Assembly (NCBI RefSeq): GCF_029433295.1
Contig: NZ_JAQTHV010000003.1
Coordinates: 372,001 to 436,000 of the forward strand
Direction: 5' to 3'
Origin: Bifidobacterium sp. ESL0784
GTDB lineage: Bacteria > Actinomycetota > Actinomycetes > Actinomycetales > Bifidobacteriaceae
Length of the DNA stretch: 64,000 nucleotides
Part shown: positions 33,388 to 43,410 of the stretch, piece after piece
Numbering within the stretch: position 1 is the first letter of the stretch
How the letters are laid out: every line of letters begins with the position of its first letter
Position numbers and translations under genes: made by a program
The notes under the pieces: generated by a model
The model's database searches: none
What the model saw: the letters and a program-made list of their open reading frames with translations, nothing else
Told to the model about the DNA's origin: nothing

Positions 33388-34152
33388 ATGACAACAATGA
33401 AAAACAATCCCGACCCGGACAACGCGGCAATCCTGCTCGATGCCATAGCTCAGGCCCCGCAGCAAGACGACGACACGACGCTCGGCGAGGCCTGGTTGCT
33501 TGGTTTCGACACCGAAACCACAGGAACCGGTTCCAGTGACGCCATCGTTTCCGCCTCACTGGTTCTGCGAGATCCGGCGAAAGGCTACCTTGGCGATGTA
33601 GTGGCGGAATGGGTGGTCAATCCGCACCGGCACATCTGCGAAGGCGCCAGCCGCGTCAACGGGTTCACCGATGAATTCCTCGAGGCCAACGGCGCGGAAC
33701 CCGGCGATGCCATCGCTGCCATCGGCAGTATCGTCACCGCGGCCCAGGCCAAGAGCATCCCGCTGCTGGCCTATAACGCGCCTTTTGACGTGCGGATGCT
33801 CTCCGGTGACCTCAAGCGTTGGAAGCTTCAGGCACTGCCGGACGAGCTTTTGGTGGTCGACCCGTTGGTCATCGACCGCGAAATCTCGCACCGTCACGGC
33901 AAGCGGACGCTGACCTACACTACCGAATATTACGGCATCGAGCCGCACGGCGACTTCCACGACGCCACCGCTGACACCACTGCGGCCGTCGATCTGATCA
34001 AGCCGATGTCGACGCTGTATCCGCAGGTCGGCAACTTGAAGCTCGGCGATCTCATGGACTGGCAGCGCAAGGCACACAAGAAGTGGAAGGATTCGTTCAA
34101 CAAGTGGATAGAGTCGCGCGGTCGCCGGCCCATCACCGACAACTGGCTGTAA
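33388..34152 (+). CDS. DEDDh 3'-5' exonuclease (DnaQ/epsilon-like)
   Basis: A 254-residue protein with a DnaQ-type exonuclease domain. The three Exo motifs are WLLGFDTETTG (DxE) near residue 36, LLAYNAPFDVRML near 130 (the second Asp) and HGDFHDATADTTAAVDL near 190 (His and Asp). The C-terminal 40 residues are basic and Trp-rich. It may trim DNA or RNA ends; it is not fused to a polymerase and its partner is unknown. The start is uncertain because no good ribosome binding site is visible; several in-frame ATGs lie between 33349 and 33397. Confidence 0.82.
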   Translation: MTTMKNNPDPDNAAILLDAIAQAPQQDDDTTLGEAWLLGFDTETTGTGSSDAIVSASLVLRDPAKGYLGDVVAEWVVNPHRHICEGASRVNGFTDEFLEANGAEPGDAIAAIGSIVTAAQAKSIPLLAYNAPFDVRMLSGDLKRWKLQALPDELLVVDPLVIDREISHRHGKRTLTYTTEYYGIEPHGDFHDATADTTAAVDLIKPMSTLYPQVGNLKLGDLMDWQRKAHKKWKDSFNKWIESRGRRPITDNWL

Positions 34153-34377
34153 ACGGCCATGTAACAGTGTTGAAGCGCCAGTAAAGAATCGATAAGAGGC
34201 TTCGCAGCGGCAAGCGGCTGATTTGTCTTGATGATCCCGCGGAATCATACATATCCGGTTTCGCGCAAACGGCGACGGGTTCACCTCGATGTGTAAGTTC
34301 CATTCGATTGTGGCAGGTATCTCTTATTTTGGCTGGCGCAATGCGTTAACCTTGTGGACGGCAAGAAAGGTTCTGAT

Positions 34378-35931
34378 ATGGCTCTGACTCTGGCAACTGC
34401 GGTTGAATTGCTTGAAAAGCATGGTCTTTTACGGGAAATCATCCAAGGCAAAACGTGGTCGCGCAACCCTGCTCGTTTCGTTGGATCCGAGGATGCCTTT
34501 ACCTCCATTACGTATGACACACGAGAGGTGCGCGACGGAACGCTGCTGTGCTGCAAAGGCCATTTCAAGGCGGATTATCTTGACGGCTGCGACGAACGCG
34601 GGCTCAAAACCTACGTCGCGGAAACCGATTTCAGCGCCGAATGCGGTGCCATTGGCATAATCGTAAGCGACATACGCAAGGCGATGAGCCTGCTTTCCGC
34701 CGAATTCTACGAAAGGCCGCAGGACGAGCTCACGGTTATCGGCATCACCGGAACCAAGGGAAAGACGACCACCGCCTACTTCGCTCAGGCGATCCTGAAC
34801 GCCGCCAGCGACGGCAAGGCCGCACTGTTCTCGTCGGTTGACAATTGCCTTGACGGACATACCTACAAGGCTTCCGCTCTGACCACGCCGGAATCGATGG
34901 ATGCCTTCCGGATGATGCGCGAAGCCCTTGATAACGGGATGCGTTACTTGGTGATGGAAGTCTCCTCGCAGGCCTACAAGGTCCACCGCGTCTACGGGCT
35001 TACCTTCGACGTTGGGGCGTTTCTGAATATCTCCCCCGACCATATCAGCCCCATCGAGCACCCCACCTTCGAGGATTACCTGTATTGCAAACGGCAAATC
35101 ACCGCGAACAGCAAAACGCTGGTGCTCGGCGCGGACTGCGATCACGCCGATCTTATAAAAGAGGACGCGGCGGCGGCGAACGTTCCCGTGACGACTTTTG
35201 CACTACATACGGACGGACGCGACAGCGGCACCGCGGCCGACACCATCGCCTGGCCCGCCGATAAAGATCGTACGGCCTTCCATATCGAGGTTGCGGGCAC
35301 GGCTACCGCGGATACCTATAAATTGCGTATGGATGGCGACTTCAACTATGCCAACGCGGCCGCCGCGCTGACCATCGCCCAGCTTGCCGGCATTGATTTG
35401 GCCGATAAAAAAGTTGCACATGCCCTTGAAAACGTGCGAATCTCTGGGCGCATGGAACAGTTCAAGGACGCACATGGCCCGAACATCGCCATCGTCGATT
35501 ACGCCCACAATTTCGCCAGCGTTTCCGCGCTGATCGATTTCACGATGGAACGTTATGGCGCCGAAAAACCACGCATCACCTTGGTCAGTGGCTCAGCGGG
35601 CGGCAAGGCCGTCGATCGCAGGCAGGAGATCATCGATGCCGCGCAGCACCGTGTCGATCGCATCATCATCACCACCGACGACCCTGACAGGGAACGCGCC
35701 GAGGATATCTGCGAAACGATGCGGGCTGCCGTCAACGACCCCAATGTGAACTCCACCATCATTGTCGACCGTCAGAAGGCCGTCGAGACAGCGATTGCTG
35801 AGGCTCAGGCCCATGATGGTTTCGACGTCATCCTGATTGTCGGCAAAGGCGAGGAACAATGGCTCAAGGTCGACGGCAAACACGCCTCCTACGAAGGCGA
35901 TACCCATATCGTCACCCGGCTGTTCTCGTAA
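34378..35931 (+). CDS. murE: UDP-N-acetylmuramyl-tripeptide synthetase, Lys/Orn type
   Basis: A 517-residue cytoplasmic Mur ligase adding the third residue to UDP-MurNAc-Ala-Glu. The ATP loop is VIGITGTKGKTTTAYF near residue 120. SSQAYKVHRVYGLTF and AVKYAHNF-like VDYAHNFASVSAL follow. The specificity region reads TTDDPDRERAEDI rather than the DNPR of diaminopimelate-adding enzymes, which points to lysine or ornithine, as expected for Bifidobacterium. AAAGG lies 8 nt before the ATG at 34378. It stands apart from the dcw cluster and heads a run of bridge-forming genes (36022-39341). Confidence 0.92.
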   Translation: MALTLATAVELLEKHGLLREIIQGKTWSRNPARFVGSEDAFTSITYDTREVRDGTLLCCKGHFKADYLDGCDERGLKTYVAETDFSAECGAIGIIVSDIRKAMSLLSAEFYERPQDELTVIGITGTKGKTTTAYFAQAILNAASDGKAALFSSVDNCLDGHTYKASALTTPESMDAFRMMREALDNGMRYLVMEVSSQAYKVHRVYGLTFDVGAFLNISPDHISPIEHPTFEDYLYCKRQITANSKTLVLGADCDHADLIKEDAAAANVPVTTFALHTDGRDSGTAADTIAWPADKDRTAFHIEVAGTATADTYKLRMDGDFNYANAAAALTIAQLAGIDLADKKVAHALENVRISGRMEQFKDAHGPNIAIVDYAHNFASVSALIDFTMERYGAEKPRITLVSGSAGGKAVDRRQEIIDAAQHRVDRIIITTDDPDRERAEDICETMRAAVNDPNVNSTIIVDRQKAVETAIAEAQAHDGFDVILIVGKGEEQWLKVDGKHASYEGDTHIVTRLFS

Positions 35932-36021
35932 GCCCTGTGAAAGATTTCGGATACAGCCTTCGGGCGCGCGCATAGACGTACACTTGATTCAGCGAGCGGA
36001 AGCGAAACGATAAAGGAAAGC

Positions 36022-37014
36022 ATGATCAGCTTAGAAAAAACCGAATACCCTCAGATGGAGCAGGACGCAAGTGAGGCCGGCGTCACATTGCCGATCGAGC
36101 AGACCGGCATATGGGCCAAGTTCCAGGCGGACATCCCCGGACGCACGCCATGGGGCTCCTACAAAATCCTTCAGGACGGCAAGACCGTGGCGTTCATCGG
36201 ATTTACCGATATGGAAACGCACGGCTATCACTATCTGCGCGCCGTTCACGGACCGGCCTGGATTGCCAAACCAGACGAAAAGCTGGAACGCGAGACCATC
36301 GATGCCATCGTCTCCGAGGTGCAGCGCGTCGATAAGAAGGTCGCTTTTCTACGCATTGACACTTGGTACACCGGCGGCACCACGCGGGTGCTTTCGACGA
36401 TTCCGTATAACCAGACCGTCATCATCGATGTCACCGGCGGGGATGACGCCATTATCACGCGAATGAAAAAGCGCGGCCGTCGTGACGTGCGCAAAGCGCT
36501 GCGAGAGTGCCCCGCCGATGTGGCCGACGAGACGAAAGAAGCCATCGCCGATTTCCGCGAATATTACGACGTGATGGTGGAAACCGGAAAACGTGACGGT
36601 TTTGCCCCGGCTCCCATCACCGATTATTCCGACATGATAGAAGCGTTGGGGGCCGACCATTGCCGCGTGTTCGCCGCACGTATCGCCGGGCGCGTGGTGG
36701 CTTGGTCAATCGTCACCGTCAACGGAACGCGCGCCGTGCGCTACTACGCCGCGATGCGTAACGATGTGATGCGTCTACATGTCACCGACAAACTGCTCTA
36801 TCAGGAATGCTGCATCTTGAGTTCGCAAGGTATCACCGACTACGACTTAATGGGCATCGGCAGCGATTTCGCGCCGAGTCTGATGGGGCTGAACGAGTTC
36901 AAGTGCAAGTTCACCGAAGACATCACCCCGGTTGCACCCGCCCGCGACGTGCCGATCAAAAAGACTTTCTACAAGACACTCAAGGCGGCGAAAAAGCTTA
37001 AAAACAAGCTATAA
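36022..37014 (+). CDS. FemAB/FemX-like peptidoglycan bridge aminoacyltransferase
   Basis: A 330-residue protein of the FemX/FemAB superfamily, with two GNAT-like subdomains. Family features include EQTGIWAKFQADIPGRTPWG near residue 27, then RMKKRGRRDVRKALRE near 143. VVAWSIVTVNGTRAVRYYA and DLMGIGSDFAPSLMGLNEFK near 285 give the usual end, with the K/EFKxxF region. Such enzymes transfer amino acids from aminoacyl-tRNA to lipid II or peptidoglycan precursors. No helical arm insertion is apparent. It follows murE by about 90 nt with AAAGGAAA before its ATG. The donor amino acid cannot be read. Confidence 0.85.
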   Translation: MISLEKTEYPQMEQDASEAGVTLPIEQTGIWAKFQADIPGRTPWGSYKILQDGKTVAFIGFTDMETHGYHYLRAVHGPAWIAKPDEKLERETIDAIVSEVQRVDKKVAFLRIDTWYTGGTTRVLSTIPYNQTVIIDVTGGDDAIITRMKKRGRRDVRKALRECPADVADETKEAIADFREYYDVMVETGKRDGFAPAPITDYSDMIEALGADHCRVFAARIAGRVVAWSIVTVNGTRAVRYYAAMRNDVMRLHVTDKLLYQECCILSSQGITDYDLMGIGSDFAPSLMGLNEFKCKFTEDITPVAPARDVPIKKTFYKTLKAAKKLKNKL

Positions 37015-37093
37015 AGTTGCAGAATTGTGGAACCAGCCAATTAGCCGGATAGTTGAAAACTGATTTGTTTATAGCCCATTGACTATTCGATTC

Positions 37094-37119
37094 CTGAATC
37101 ATTTGACTGGTTGATTCAG
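37094..37119 (+). other. Hairpin upstream of the ATP-grasp ligase gene
   Basis: CTGAATCA (37094-37101) pairs with TGATTCAG (37112-37119) across a 10-nt loop, 50 nt before the ligase ATG. It could be a weak terminator, an operator or a leader structure. Confidence 0.45.
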
Positions 37120-37167
37120 TTGATTTTATCCCTTCATCGGTCAGGTCATTGCAAAGGATTGCATATC

Positions 37168-38478
37168 ATGGCAAACAACACAAACGGTGCCAGCAGCCTC
37201 GACGCTGCTTCTACTGGCGCAACCTCGGCACAGACTCAGCAGGCTCAGCACCCCCAGTTCCTGCCGGTTTTGATTGGCACGGGAGCCAATGCGTATGGGC
37301 TGGCTTGCGGGTTCTACAAGACCTACGGCGTCAAATCGCTGGCCGTCGGGCCGGCTGCACTGATTCAATGCCGGAACTCTTCTATCGTTGATATTCACGT
37401 CATCGCAGATCTGACCGAAGACGAGCATTTCGTGCCCGAACTGCACAAGCTGTCCATGAAACTCAAGGCACAGAATCCCAACCGTCAACTGCTCATCATC
37501 GCCTGCGGTGACACCTCTGCCGCGCTGCTGGCCGAGCATCGTGACGAAATCCGCAAGGACTATCTGACTTCGACCATCGACGGACCGACGCTAGAACGCG
37601 CCGTTGACAAGGTCTCGTTCTGGAAGCTTTGCGAAACCACGAAGGTCAACACCCCGCTGACGGCGGTTTATTCGTTTGCCGATTTCCAGTCTGGTAAAAA
37701 GGTTCCGCAGCCTTCCGTGTTCCCGCTGGAACTCAAGGCTGCGGACAGCGTTTCGTACCTGAGCATTGATTTCCCCGGACGTAAGAAGGCCTACACCATC
37801 GGTGATGCCGCCGAACTCAGCCAAGTCGCGCACGACATCTATACGAACGGATACCGCGGCGACCTCATCATCCAGGAATTCATTCCCGGCGACGACACCG
37901 GCATGCGCACGCTTAACGCGTATGTCAACAGCGACGGCAGCGTAGCCATGATGTGCATGGGACGGCCGGTCATGGAGGAATACGCGCCCAACCGCATCGG
38001 CAACTACGCAGCCATCATTTCGGAGGGCGACAAAACCGTTTACGAGCAATGCAAACGCCTCATCGATGAACTCGGCTACACCGGCTACGTGAATTTCGAC
38101 ATCAAACGCGACCCGCGTGACGGCAGCTACCGCTTCTTCGAAATCAACCCAAGGCCGGGCGGCAGCAGCGACTACGTCACCCAAGCCGGCTTCAATCTGG
38201 CCCGCTGGATCGCCGAAGACCTGGTGATGCACCATCATGCCAAGCCGTCGCTGTGTTTCAGCGAACATCTCTGGATGGAAATTCCGAAGCGGGTGCTCAA
38301 GAAGTACGCTCCCGCCGGCCAACTCAAGGATGACGCGCTGCGACTCATCAGCGAAGGTAAGTGGAGCCGTTCCTGCTTCAACCCGGCCGACCGCAACTTC
38401 AAGCGCACGCTGGAACTTTGGCGCTGGCAGCTGCACATCTCACGCGATTTCAAGCAGTATGCGCCGAAGCGGGGCTAG
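37168..38478 (+). CDS. ATP-grasp ligase, probable D-aspartate ligase
   Basis: A 436-residue ATP-grasp protein. The N-terminal pre-ATP-grasp part has VLIGTGANAYGLACGFYKTYG. The ATP-binding centre includes DLIIQEFIPGDDTGMRTLNAY near residue 235, and FEINPRPGGSSDYVTQAGFN near 325 is a carboxylate-amine-ligase signature with the Mg-binding Glu/Asn. It resembles Asl of Enterococcus faecium, which ligates D-aspartate to the Lys side chain of UDP-MurNAc-pentapeptide. The racemase beside it supports this assignment by supplying D-Asp. The ATG at 37168 has AAAGGA upstream; the open frame extends to 37111 but without a signal. Confidence 0.75.
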   Translation: MANNTNGASSLDAASTGATSAQTQQAQHPQFLPVLIGTGANAYGLACGFYKTYGVKSLAVGPAALIQCRNSSIVDIHVIADLTEDEHFVPELHKLSMKLKAQNPNRQLLIIACGDTSAALLAEHRDEIRKDYLTSTIDGPTLERAVDKVSFWKLCETTKVNTPLTAVYSFADFQSGKKVPQPSVFPLELKAADSVSYLSIDFPGRKKAYTIGDAAELSQVAHDIYTNGYRGDLIIQEFIPGDDTGMRTLNAYVNSDGSVAMMCMGRPVMEEYAPNRIGNYAAIISEGDKTVYEQCKRLIDELGYTGYVNFDIKRDPRDGSYRFFEINPRPGGSSDYVTQAGFNLARWIAEDLVMHHHAKPSLCFSEHLWMEIPKRVLKKYAPAGQLKDDALRLISEGKWSRSCFNPADRNFKRTLELWRWQLHISRDFKQYAPKRG

Positions 38479-38609
38479 ATCAGGAATCGTGCCTGTCTAG
38501 ACACGCAACCATATTCAAACGCATAAGATACCTTACGCTGGTACTATAAGTCGGGAGCATCGTTACATTCCGTTTCGAGCGGATACCGTATCTGTTGGTT
38601 GGGAGAGCT

Positions 38610-39341
38610 ATGAAACGACCGTTTTTCGCCGTTATTGGTGGTATGGGAACCTTGGCAACCGAATCGTATATCCGGCTGATCGACAAGATGAGCGAGGCCA
38701 CCACCGACCAGGACTTCCTCGATTACGTGGTTTTCAACGACGCCTCCGTGCCCGACCGCACCGATTTCATGCTCGGCGACAGCACCGACGACCCCTTCCC
38801 CGTCATCGCCGACGATATTGCCAAGGCCACGTCCATCGGCGCCAGCTTCATTACGATTCCTTGCAACACCGCGCATTTCATGCTGCCGCGTTTCCAAGAA
38901 CTCACCGACGTCCCGATTCTCAACATGCTCACCGGTGCCGTGGAACGGATGAAGACAACTCTGCCGGTCTCCACGCACCCGCGCGTAGGCTTCATGGGCA
39001 CCGAAGGCTCCCGCCATTCCGGCCTCTACCAACGCGAGATTGAAGCCGCCGGCTATGCGTTCATCGAACCCGACGATGACCTGCAAAAGCGCATCGACTC
39101 GCTTATCTACGACGATGTAAAAAGTGGCGGCCCGCTGAGCCTCGATCGCTATCGCTTCGTCATCGACACGTTCCTCAACAAGTCCCCGTCAGCTCGCTAC
39201 CGTTGCGATATCGTGGTCCTAGGCTGCACCGAACTCTCGGTCTTAAACGAGGCTTTCCCGCTCCCCAATCTACCCATCATCGACGCCCAAACGATTCTTG
39301 CCGAGGATACCGTGGAGCGTGCGAAAGCACTACGAAAGTAG
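38610..39341 (+). CDS. Aspartate/glutamate racemase family protein
   Basis: A 243-residue racemase of the Asp/Glu racemase superfamily, which interconverts L- and D-amino acids by a two-Cys mechanism. The start AVIGGMGTLATESYIRLID is typical. The catalytic Cys are in TIPCNTAHF near residue 85 and VVLGCTELSVL near 210. NDASVPDRTDFML matches the substrate-contact region. It follows the ATP-grasp ligase gene by about 130 nt and could provide its D-aspartate. D-Glu production (MurI) is a competing assignment, but MurI is normally a different subgroup. GGGAG lies 5 nt before the ATG. Confidence 0.82.
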   Translation: MKRPFFAVIGGMGTLATESYIRLIDKMSEATTDQDFLDYVVFNDASVPDRTDFMLGDSTDDPFPVIADDIAKATSIGASFITIPCNTAHFMLPRFQELTDVPILNMLTGAVERMKTTLPVSTHPRVGFMGTEGSRHSGLYQREIEAAGYAFIEPDDDLQKRIDSLIYDDVKSGGPLSLDRYRFVIDTFLNKSPSARYRCDIVVLGCTELSVLNEAFPLPNLPIIDAQTILAEDTVERAKALRK

Positions 39342-39449
39342 TACACTGACATTATCAATTGCGGCAGTGCTATCCGTTTGGAATCAAAAGTCCGGCAATA
39401 ACGCTTTTATCAGACGGTGTCTCAATTGAAAGGACTGGAATATTTCCAC

Positions 39450-39489
39450 GATTTTGGCTCGGTACATTTAATGTTACCGAGCCAAAATC
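39450..39489. terminator. Bidirectional terminator between racemase and smc
   Basis: Perfect 15-bp stem GATTTTGGCTCGGTA / TACCGAGCCAAAATC with a 10-nt loop, between converging genes. T residues follow on the plus strand. Confidence 0.93.
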
Positions 39490-39499
39490 ATATTTTTAC

Positions 39500-42400
39500 T
39501 CATTCGTGCTCGAGCTTTTGGCTCACTACGGCGGTGACGCCGTCGGAGCGCATTGTTACGCCGTAGAGGGCGTCGGCGATGGCCATCGTGCGCTGCTGGT
39601 GGGTGATGATGATGAGCTGGGCGTGCTTGCGCAAGTCGTTGAACGCGTTGATCAGGCGGGTCAAGTTGATGTCGTCGAGCGCAGCTTCGACCTCGTCCAT
39701 CACGTAGAACGGGCTGGGGCGTGCGGTGAAGATGGCGAAGAGCAACGCCAGCGCGGTGAGGCTGCGCTCGCCGCCAGAGAGCAAACTGAGCTGCTTGACT
39801 CGCTTACCCGCTGGACTGGCCTCAACGATGACACCGGTGGTGAGCAAATCGTCAGGGTTCTCCAAACGCAGTCGTCCCTTGCCGCCCGGGAAGAGCGTGG
39901 CAAAGACCTTTTCGAACGCGGCCGCAGTGTCATCGAAAGCGTTCTTGAAGACCTCAATCATCGTATGGTCAAGGTCCTTGATGAGCTTCAGCAAGTCATC
40001 ACGGCTCTTGGCGACATCGTTGCGTTGGTCGTTCAGGTACTGGTTGCGCGTCTCGAGCGCGTCGAATTCCTCGGCTGCCAACGGATTAATCTTGCCTAGA
40101 GCCTTGAGGTCGCGCTCGGCTTTTTGCAAGCGCTTCTCCTGCTCCGCACGGACGTATGGCACCATCTGATAATGATCGGCATCGATTGGTACGTTCTCGT
40201 TTGCATCGTCCTGATTATCGACTTCAGACGTATTTTCATCTGAATTGTCAGAGACTTCGACGTCAGAAACATTCTTTGCATTATCTACTGCGTCTACGTT
40301 ATCGGTGTCAACAGTTGAAGTCGATGTCGATTCGCCATTTTCAGTGACAGAACCATCAGTGCCATCACTGTTTTCGAGCGGAATCGGATGGCCTTCGTCG
40401 TCAAGGACCGGAACCAGCTTGTCGGGTCCGTATTCGTTGACCAACGCCTCGAGATCCATGCCCAACGTATCCGAAACCTTCTGCTCAATCTGGCCGTATT
40501 GCGCGGCCAGACGCTCGCGATTGACGTCCAGCTCGTGCTCATGCTGTTGCGACTCCGAGACCTTCGGCTCGGCCTCGTCGCGTTGCGCGCGCAACTGCTT
40601 CAGTTCGGCATCGTGGCTGGAAGCGGCCTTGGAAAGTTCGTCACGCTTGGCGACCACAGTCTTGAGTTCGGCGGCAACCAATGCGGCCATGCCCCTCGCG
40701 TCGGCAGCGATTTGCCGGTCATGGGTCTGCTGACGTTCGCGCTTTTCGTTGAGCGCCTTCATCTTGGTGCGACGAGTGACGGCTTCGCTTGACTGATCGT
40801 GCAGCAGACCAGCCTGACGTACGAGCGAATCAGCCTTGCGGTTAGCGTCGTTCCAGACGATTTTGGCCGAGACTTCCTGCTCACGCGCCTTATCGAGCGT
40901 GGTCTCAAGCTCGTGTACGCGTTTGTCCAAATCGTCGAAGTCTTCGTTTTCGGTGTCGGAATGTTCGGCGGTTTCCAGCGCCTGGCTCAAATCTTCAAGC
41001 TTAAGCTGGTGGGTCTGCCGGTCATCGTCGGTCTGCTTGATTTTCTCGTCAAGACCGTTCAATTGGCGCGTCAGCTGCTTGACGCGATCTTCGACATTCT
41101 TGAGATTCTTACGAGCTTGATCAGCCTTGACTTTGGCCTGAATGCGCTGTTGTGATTGCTTGTCAACTTCAAGACGTGCCTTATCTCGAGCCTCTTGTGC
41201 GGCTTTAATCTTCGGCCGTATAGCATCTACCTCGCCTTGAAGTTTTTTGGCTTCTGCCGCAGCTTTGTCATGCCTTGCGGCCAATGACAAATCGCTCTGC
41301 GAGCGCGAGGAACCGCCGATGGCGCCCACGGCATTGACCACTTCGCCGGACTTGGTGACGACCTGACCGAACCGCTTCCCCTCCACGGCTTCCAGCGCAG
41401 TATCCATATCAGGTACAGCTGCGACATCATCCAGCAAAAGCCGCACGGCACGCACAACACTGGCTGCAAAATCAGCATCTTTGGCGGAATCATTGACACT
41501 TACCAACGTCGAAGCGCAACGAACCGGATATTGGCCGTCTTTGCCATCGGCCTTTTCGATTCCAGCGTTATCACTGTTTCCGCCTTCAAGCGGATGCAAT
41601 ACAACTGCCTGTCCGAGCTTGCCCTCACTGGCCCGCCGCAGAGCCTCGACCATATTGGACTTACCCGGCACCACGATGGCACTGGCAAATTGGTCAAGCG
41701 CATGGGCGATGGCCTCTTCCCAGCCATCCTCGACGTGAATAAAGTCGGCAAGCCTACCCAACGCGGCCACAGCGTCATCTTGTTCCAGCTCGCCGGAAGC
41801 GTTGCGGCTCTCCAACATCTCATTCAATGCATCGGCCTTGGCCTTGAGCGCCGTCACCTTGGCGTTCGCAGCCCGCAGCTGCTCTTGTAAGACGTCAAGC
41901 TCCTCCTGACGCTGCTGCATCGCGGTTTTCGCCGCTTCAAGCTCGGCGGCGCTGTCCTTTTCACCGGCATTCTGCGTTTCCGTTTCAAGAGTATCGCGCT
42001 GGGCGGTGGCATCGTCACGTTGCTTCGCGATGGATTCTCGCTGCCCGTTGAAGTCCTTGGTACGGCTTTGCGCCAGTTCGATGGCAGATTCCTCTCGCGT
42101 CTTGAGCTCACGCAGATTTGCCACTTTCGAAGTGTGTTCCTGCGCGGCCTTCCGCAGTTCCGTCAACGTCTGACGGGCCGCTGCAAGCTGCTTTTCATTG
42201 CCCGCACGCGCTTCGGTCGCCTTGTCGTAGTCCAAGCGTCTATCGGAAACGGCCTTTTTCTGCGCTTCCGCTTGGCCATCCAATTCCTTGGCACGGGATT
42301 CGAGAATGTCGGGATCCTCGCCGAAATTCGTGATCATCTGACCGGCAAAGGAACGCGCACGTTCGTCGGCCAAAGAAGCCAGCGAACGGAACCGCTCCTC

Positions 42401-43288
42401 AATGTTCGACAACTCATGCCAAGTCTCGTTGATTTTCTCCATGGCCGGACTGGATTCGGAGCTCAGCGCCTCGACCTGCTCGATATGCACCTTGACCTTC
42501 GCCAGTTCGCGCTGTGCACCTTCCAGTTCTCGACGCACATCACCCAGATCATTGCGAAGCTTGGCGCGGCTTTCCATGGATTTCTGGGCATCCTCGGCGA
42601 AAATCCTCGACTGTGCGTCACGCAAGGAAATCTGGATGCTTGCCGCGCGCCGTGAAATCTTGGCCTGGCGACCGAGAGGTCCCAGCTGCCGGCGAATCTC
42701 GTGAAGGAGATCGTCAGTACGAGCAAGGTTCGCCTCGGTGTTCTTAAGCTTGCGTATCGCACGTTCCTTGCGCTTGCGGTGTTTCAGAATACCCGCGGCC
42801 TCTTCGATGAAGGCGCGATGACCGGCGGGGTCAGCTTTGAGAATCTCGTCAAGTCTGCCTTGGCCGACGATGACGTGCATCTGCTGGCCCAGGCCGGTGT
42901 CGCTCAGAAGTTCCTGAATGTCGAGTAGCCGGCATGGCGAGCCGTTGATGGCATATTCGGAGCCACCGTTGCGGTAGATGGTGCGGCTGATGGTGACTTC
43001 TGTATAGTCGATGTCGAGCGTGCCGTCGGTGTTGTCAATCGTGAGGCTGACTTGTGCGCGTCCCAGCGGAGGACGCGAGGAAGTGCCGGCAAAAATCACG
43101 TCTTCCATCGAGGTGCCACGCAGGTTCTTCGCGCCCTGCTCCCCCATCACCCATGTCAACGCATCGACGATATTGGATTTGCCGGAACCGTTCGGGCCCA
43201 CAACGGCAGTAATGCCCGGTTCAAATCGCAGAGTGGTCGCGGAAGCGAAGGACTTGAATCCCTTGAGCGTCAGTTCCTTCAGATACAT
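39500..43288 (-). CDS. smc: Chromosome segregation ATPase SMC
   Basis: A 1262-residue condensin core. Walker A is AVVGPNGSGKSNIVDALTW near residue 35. Two long coiled coils flank a hinge near 500-660 (ADFIHVEDGWEEAIAHALDQ). The signature LSLLSGGERSLTALALLF near 1165 and Walker B VMDEVEAALDDINL complete the head. A roughly 80-residue acidic, Ser/Asp/Asn-rich stretch interrupts the C-terminal coiled coil near 990-1065, an unusual insertion. ScpA and ScpB are encoded at 12533-14403. The ATG at 43288 matches the family start MYLKELTLKGFKSF. Confidence 0.96.
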   Translation of the reverse strand: MYLKELTLKGFKSFASATTLRFEPGITAVVGPNGSGKSNIVDALTWVMGEQGAKNLRGTSMEDVIFAGTSSRPPLGRAQVSLTIDNTDGTLDIDYTEVTISRTIYRNGGSEYAINGSPCRLLDIQELLSDTGLGQQMHVIVGQGRLDEILKADPAGHRAFIEEAAGILKHRKRKERAIRKLKNTEANLARTDDLLHEIRRQLGPLGRQAKISRRAASIQISLRDAQSRIFAEDAQKSMESRAKLRNDLGDVRRELEGAQRELAKVKVHIEQVEALSSESSPAMEKINETWHELSNIEERFRSLASLADERARSFAGQMITNFGEDPDILESRAKELDGQAEAQKKAVSDRRLDYDKATEARAGNEKQLAAARQTLTELRKAAQEHTSKVANLRELKTREESAIELAQSRTKDFNGQRESIAKQRDDATAQRDTLETETQNAGEKDSAAELEAAKTAMQQRQEELDVLQEQLRAANAKVTALKAKADALNEMLESRNASGELEQDDAVAALGRLADFIHVEDGWEEAIAHALDQFASAIVVPGKSNMVEALRRASEGKLGQAVVLHPLEGGNSDNAGIEKADGKDGQYPVRCASTLVSVNDSAKDADFAASVVRAVRLLLDDVAAVPDMDTALEAVEGKRFGQVVTKSGEVVNAVGAIGGSSRSQSDLSLAARHDKAAAEAKKLQGEVDAIRPKIKAAQEARDKARLEVDKQSQQRIQAKVKADQARKNLKNVEDRVKQLTRQLNGLDEKIKQTDDDRQTHQLKLEDLSQALETAEHSDTENEDFDDLDKRVHELETTLDKAREQEVSAKIVWNDANRKADSLVRQAGLLHDQSSEAVTRRTKMKALNEKRERQQTHDRQIAADARGMAALVAAELKTVVAKRDELSKAASSHDAELKQLRAQRDEAEPKVSESQQHEHELDVNRERLAAQYGQIEQKVSDTLGMDLEALVNEYGPDKLVPVLDDEGHPIPLENSDGTDGSVTENGESTSTSTVDTDNVDAVDNAKNVSDVEVSDNSDENTSEVDNQDDANENVPIDADHYQMVPYVRAEQEKRLQKAERDLKALGKINPLAAEEFDALETRNQYLNDQRNDVAKSRDDLLKLIKDLDHTMIEVFKNAFDDTAAAFEKVFATLFPGGKGRLRLENPDDLLTTGVIVEASPAGKRVKQLSLLSGGERSLTALALLFAIFTARPSPFYVMDEVEAALDDINLTRLINAFNDLRKHAQLIIITHQQRTMAIADALYGVTMRSDGVTAVVSQKLEHE

Positions 43289-43410
43289 GGATTATTGACT
43301 TCCTCTGCTTTTCCGCAAACCCTTAGCGTCATTGCGAGACGCTTCCACTTTCTGTAGCCATCATACCGTCTGGGGCAACCCAGCAAATCAGCCGTAACTG
43401 CCACAACTGC

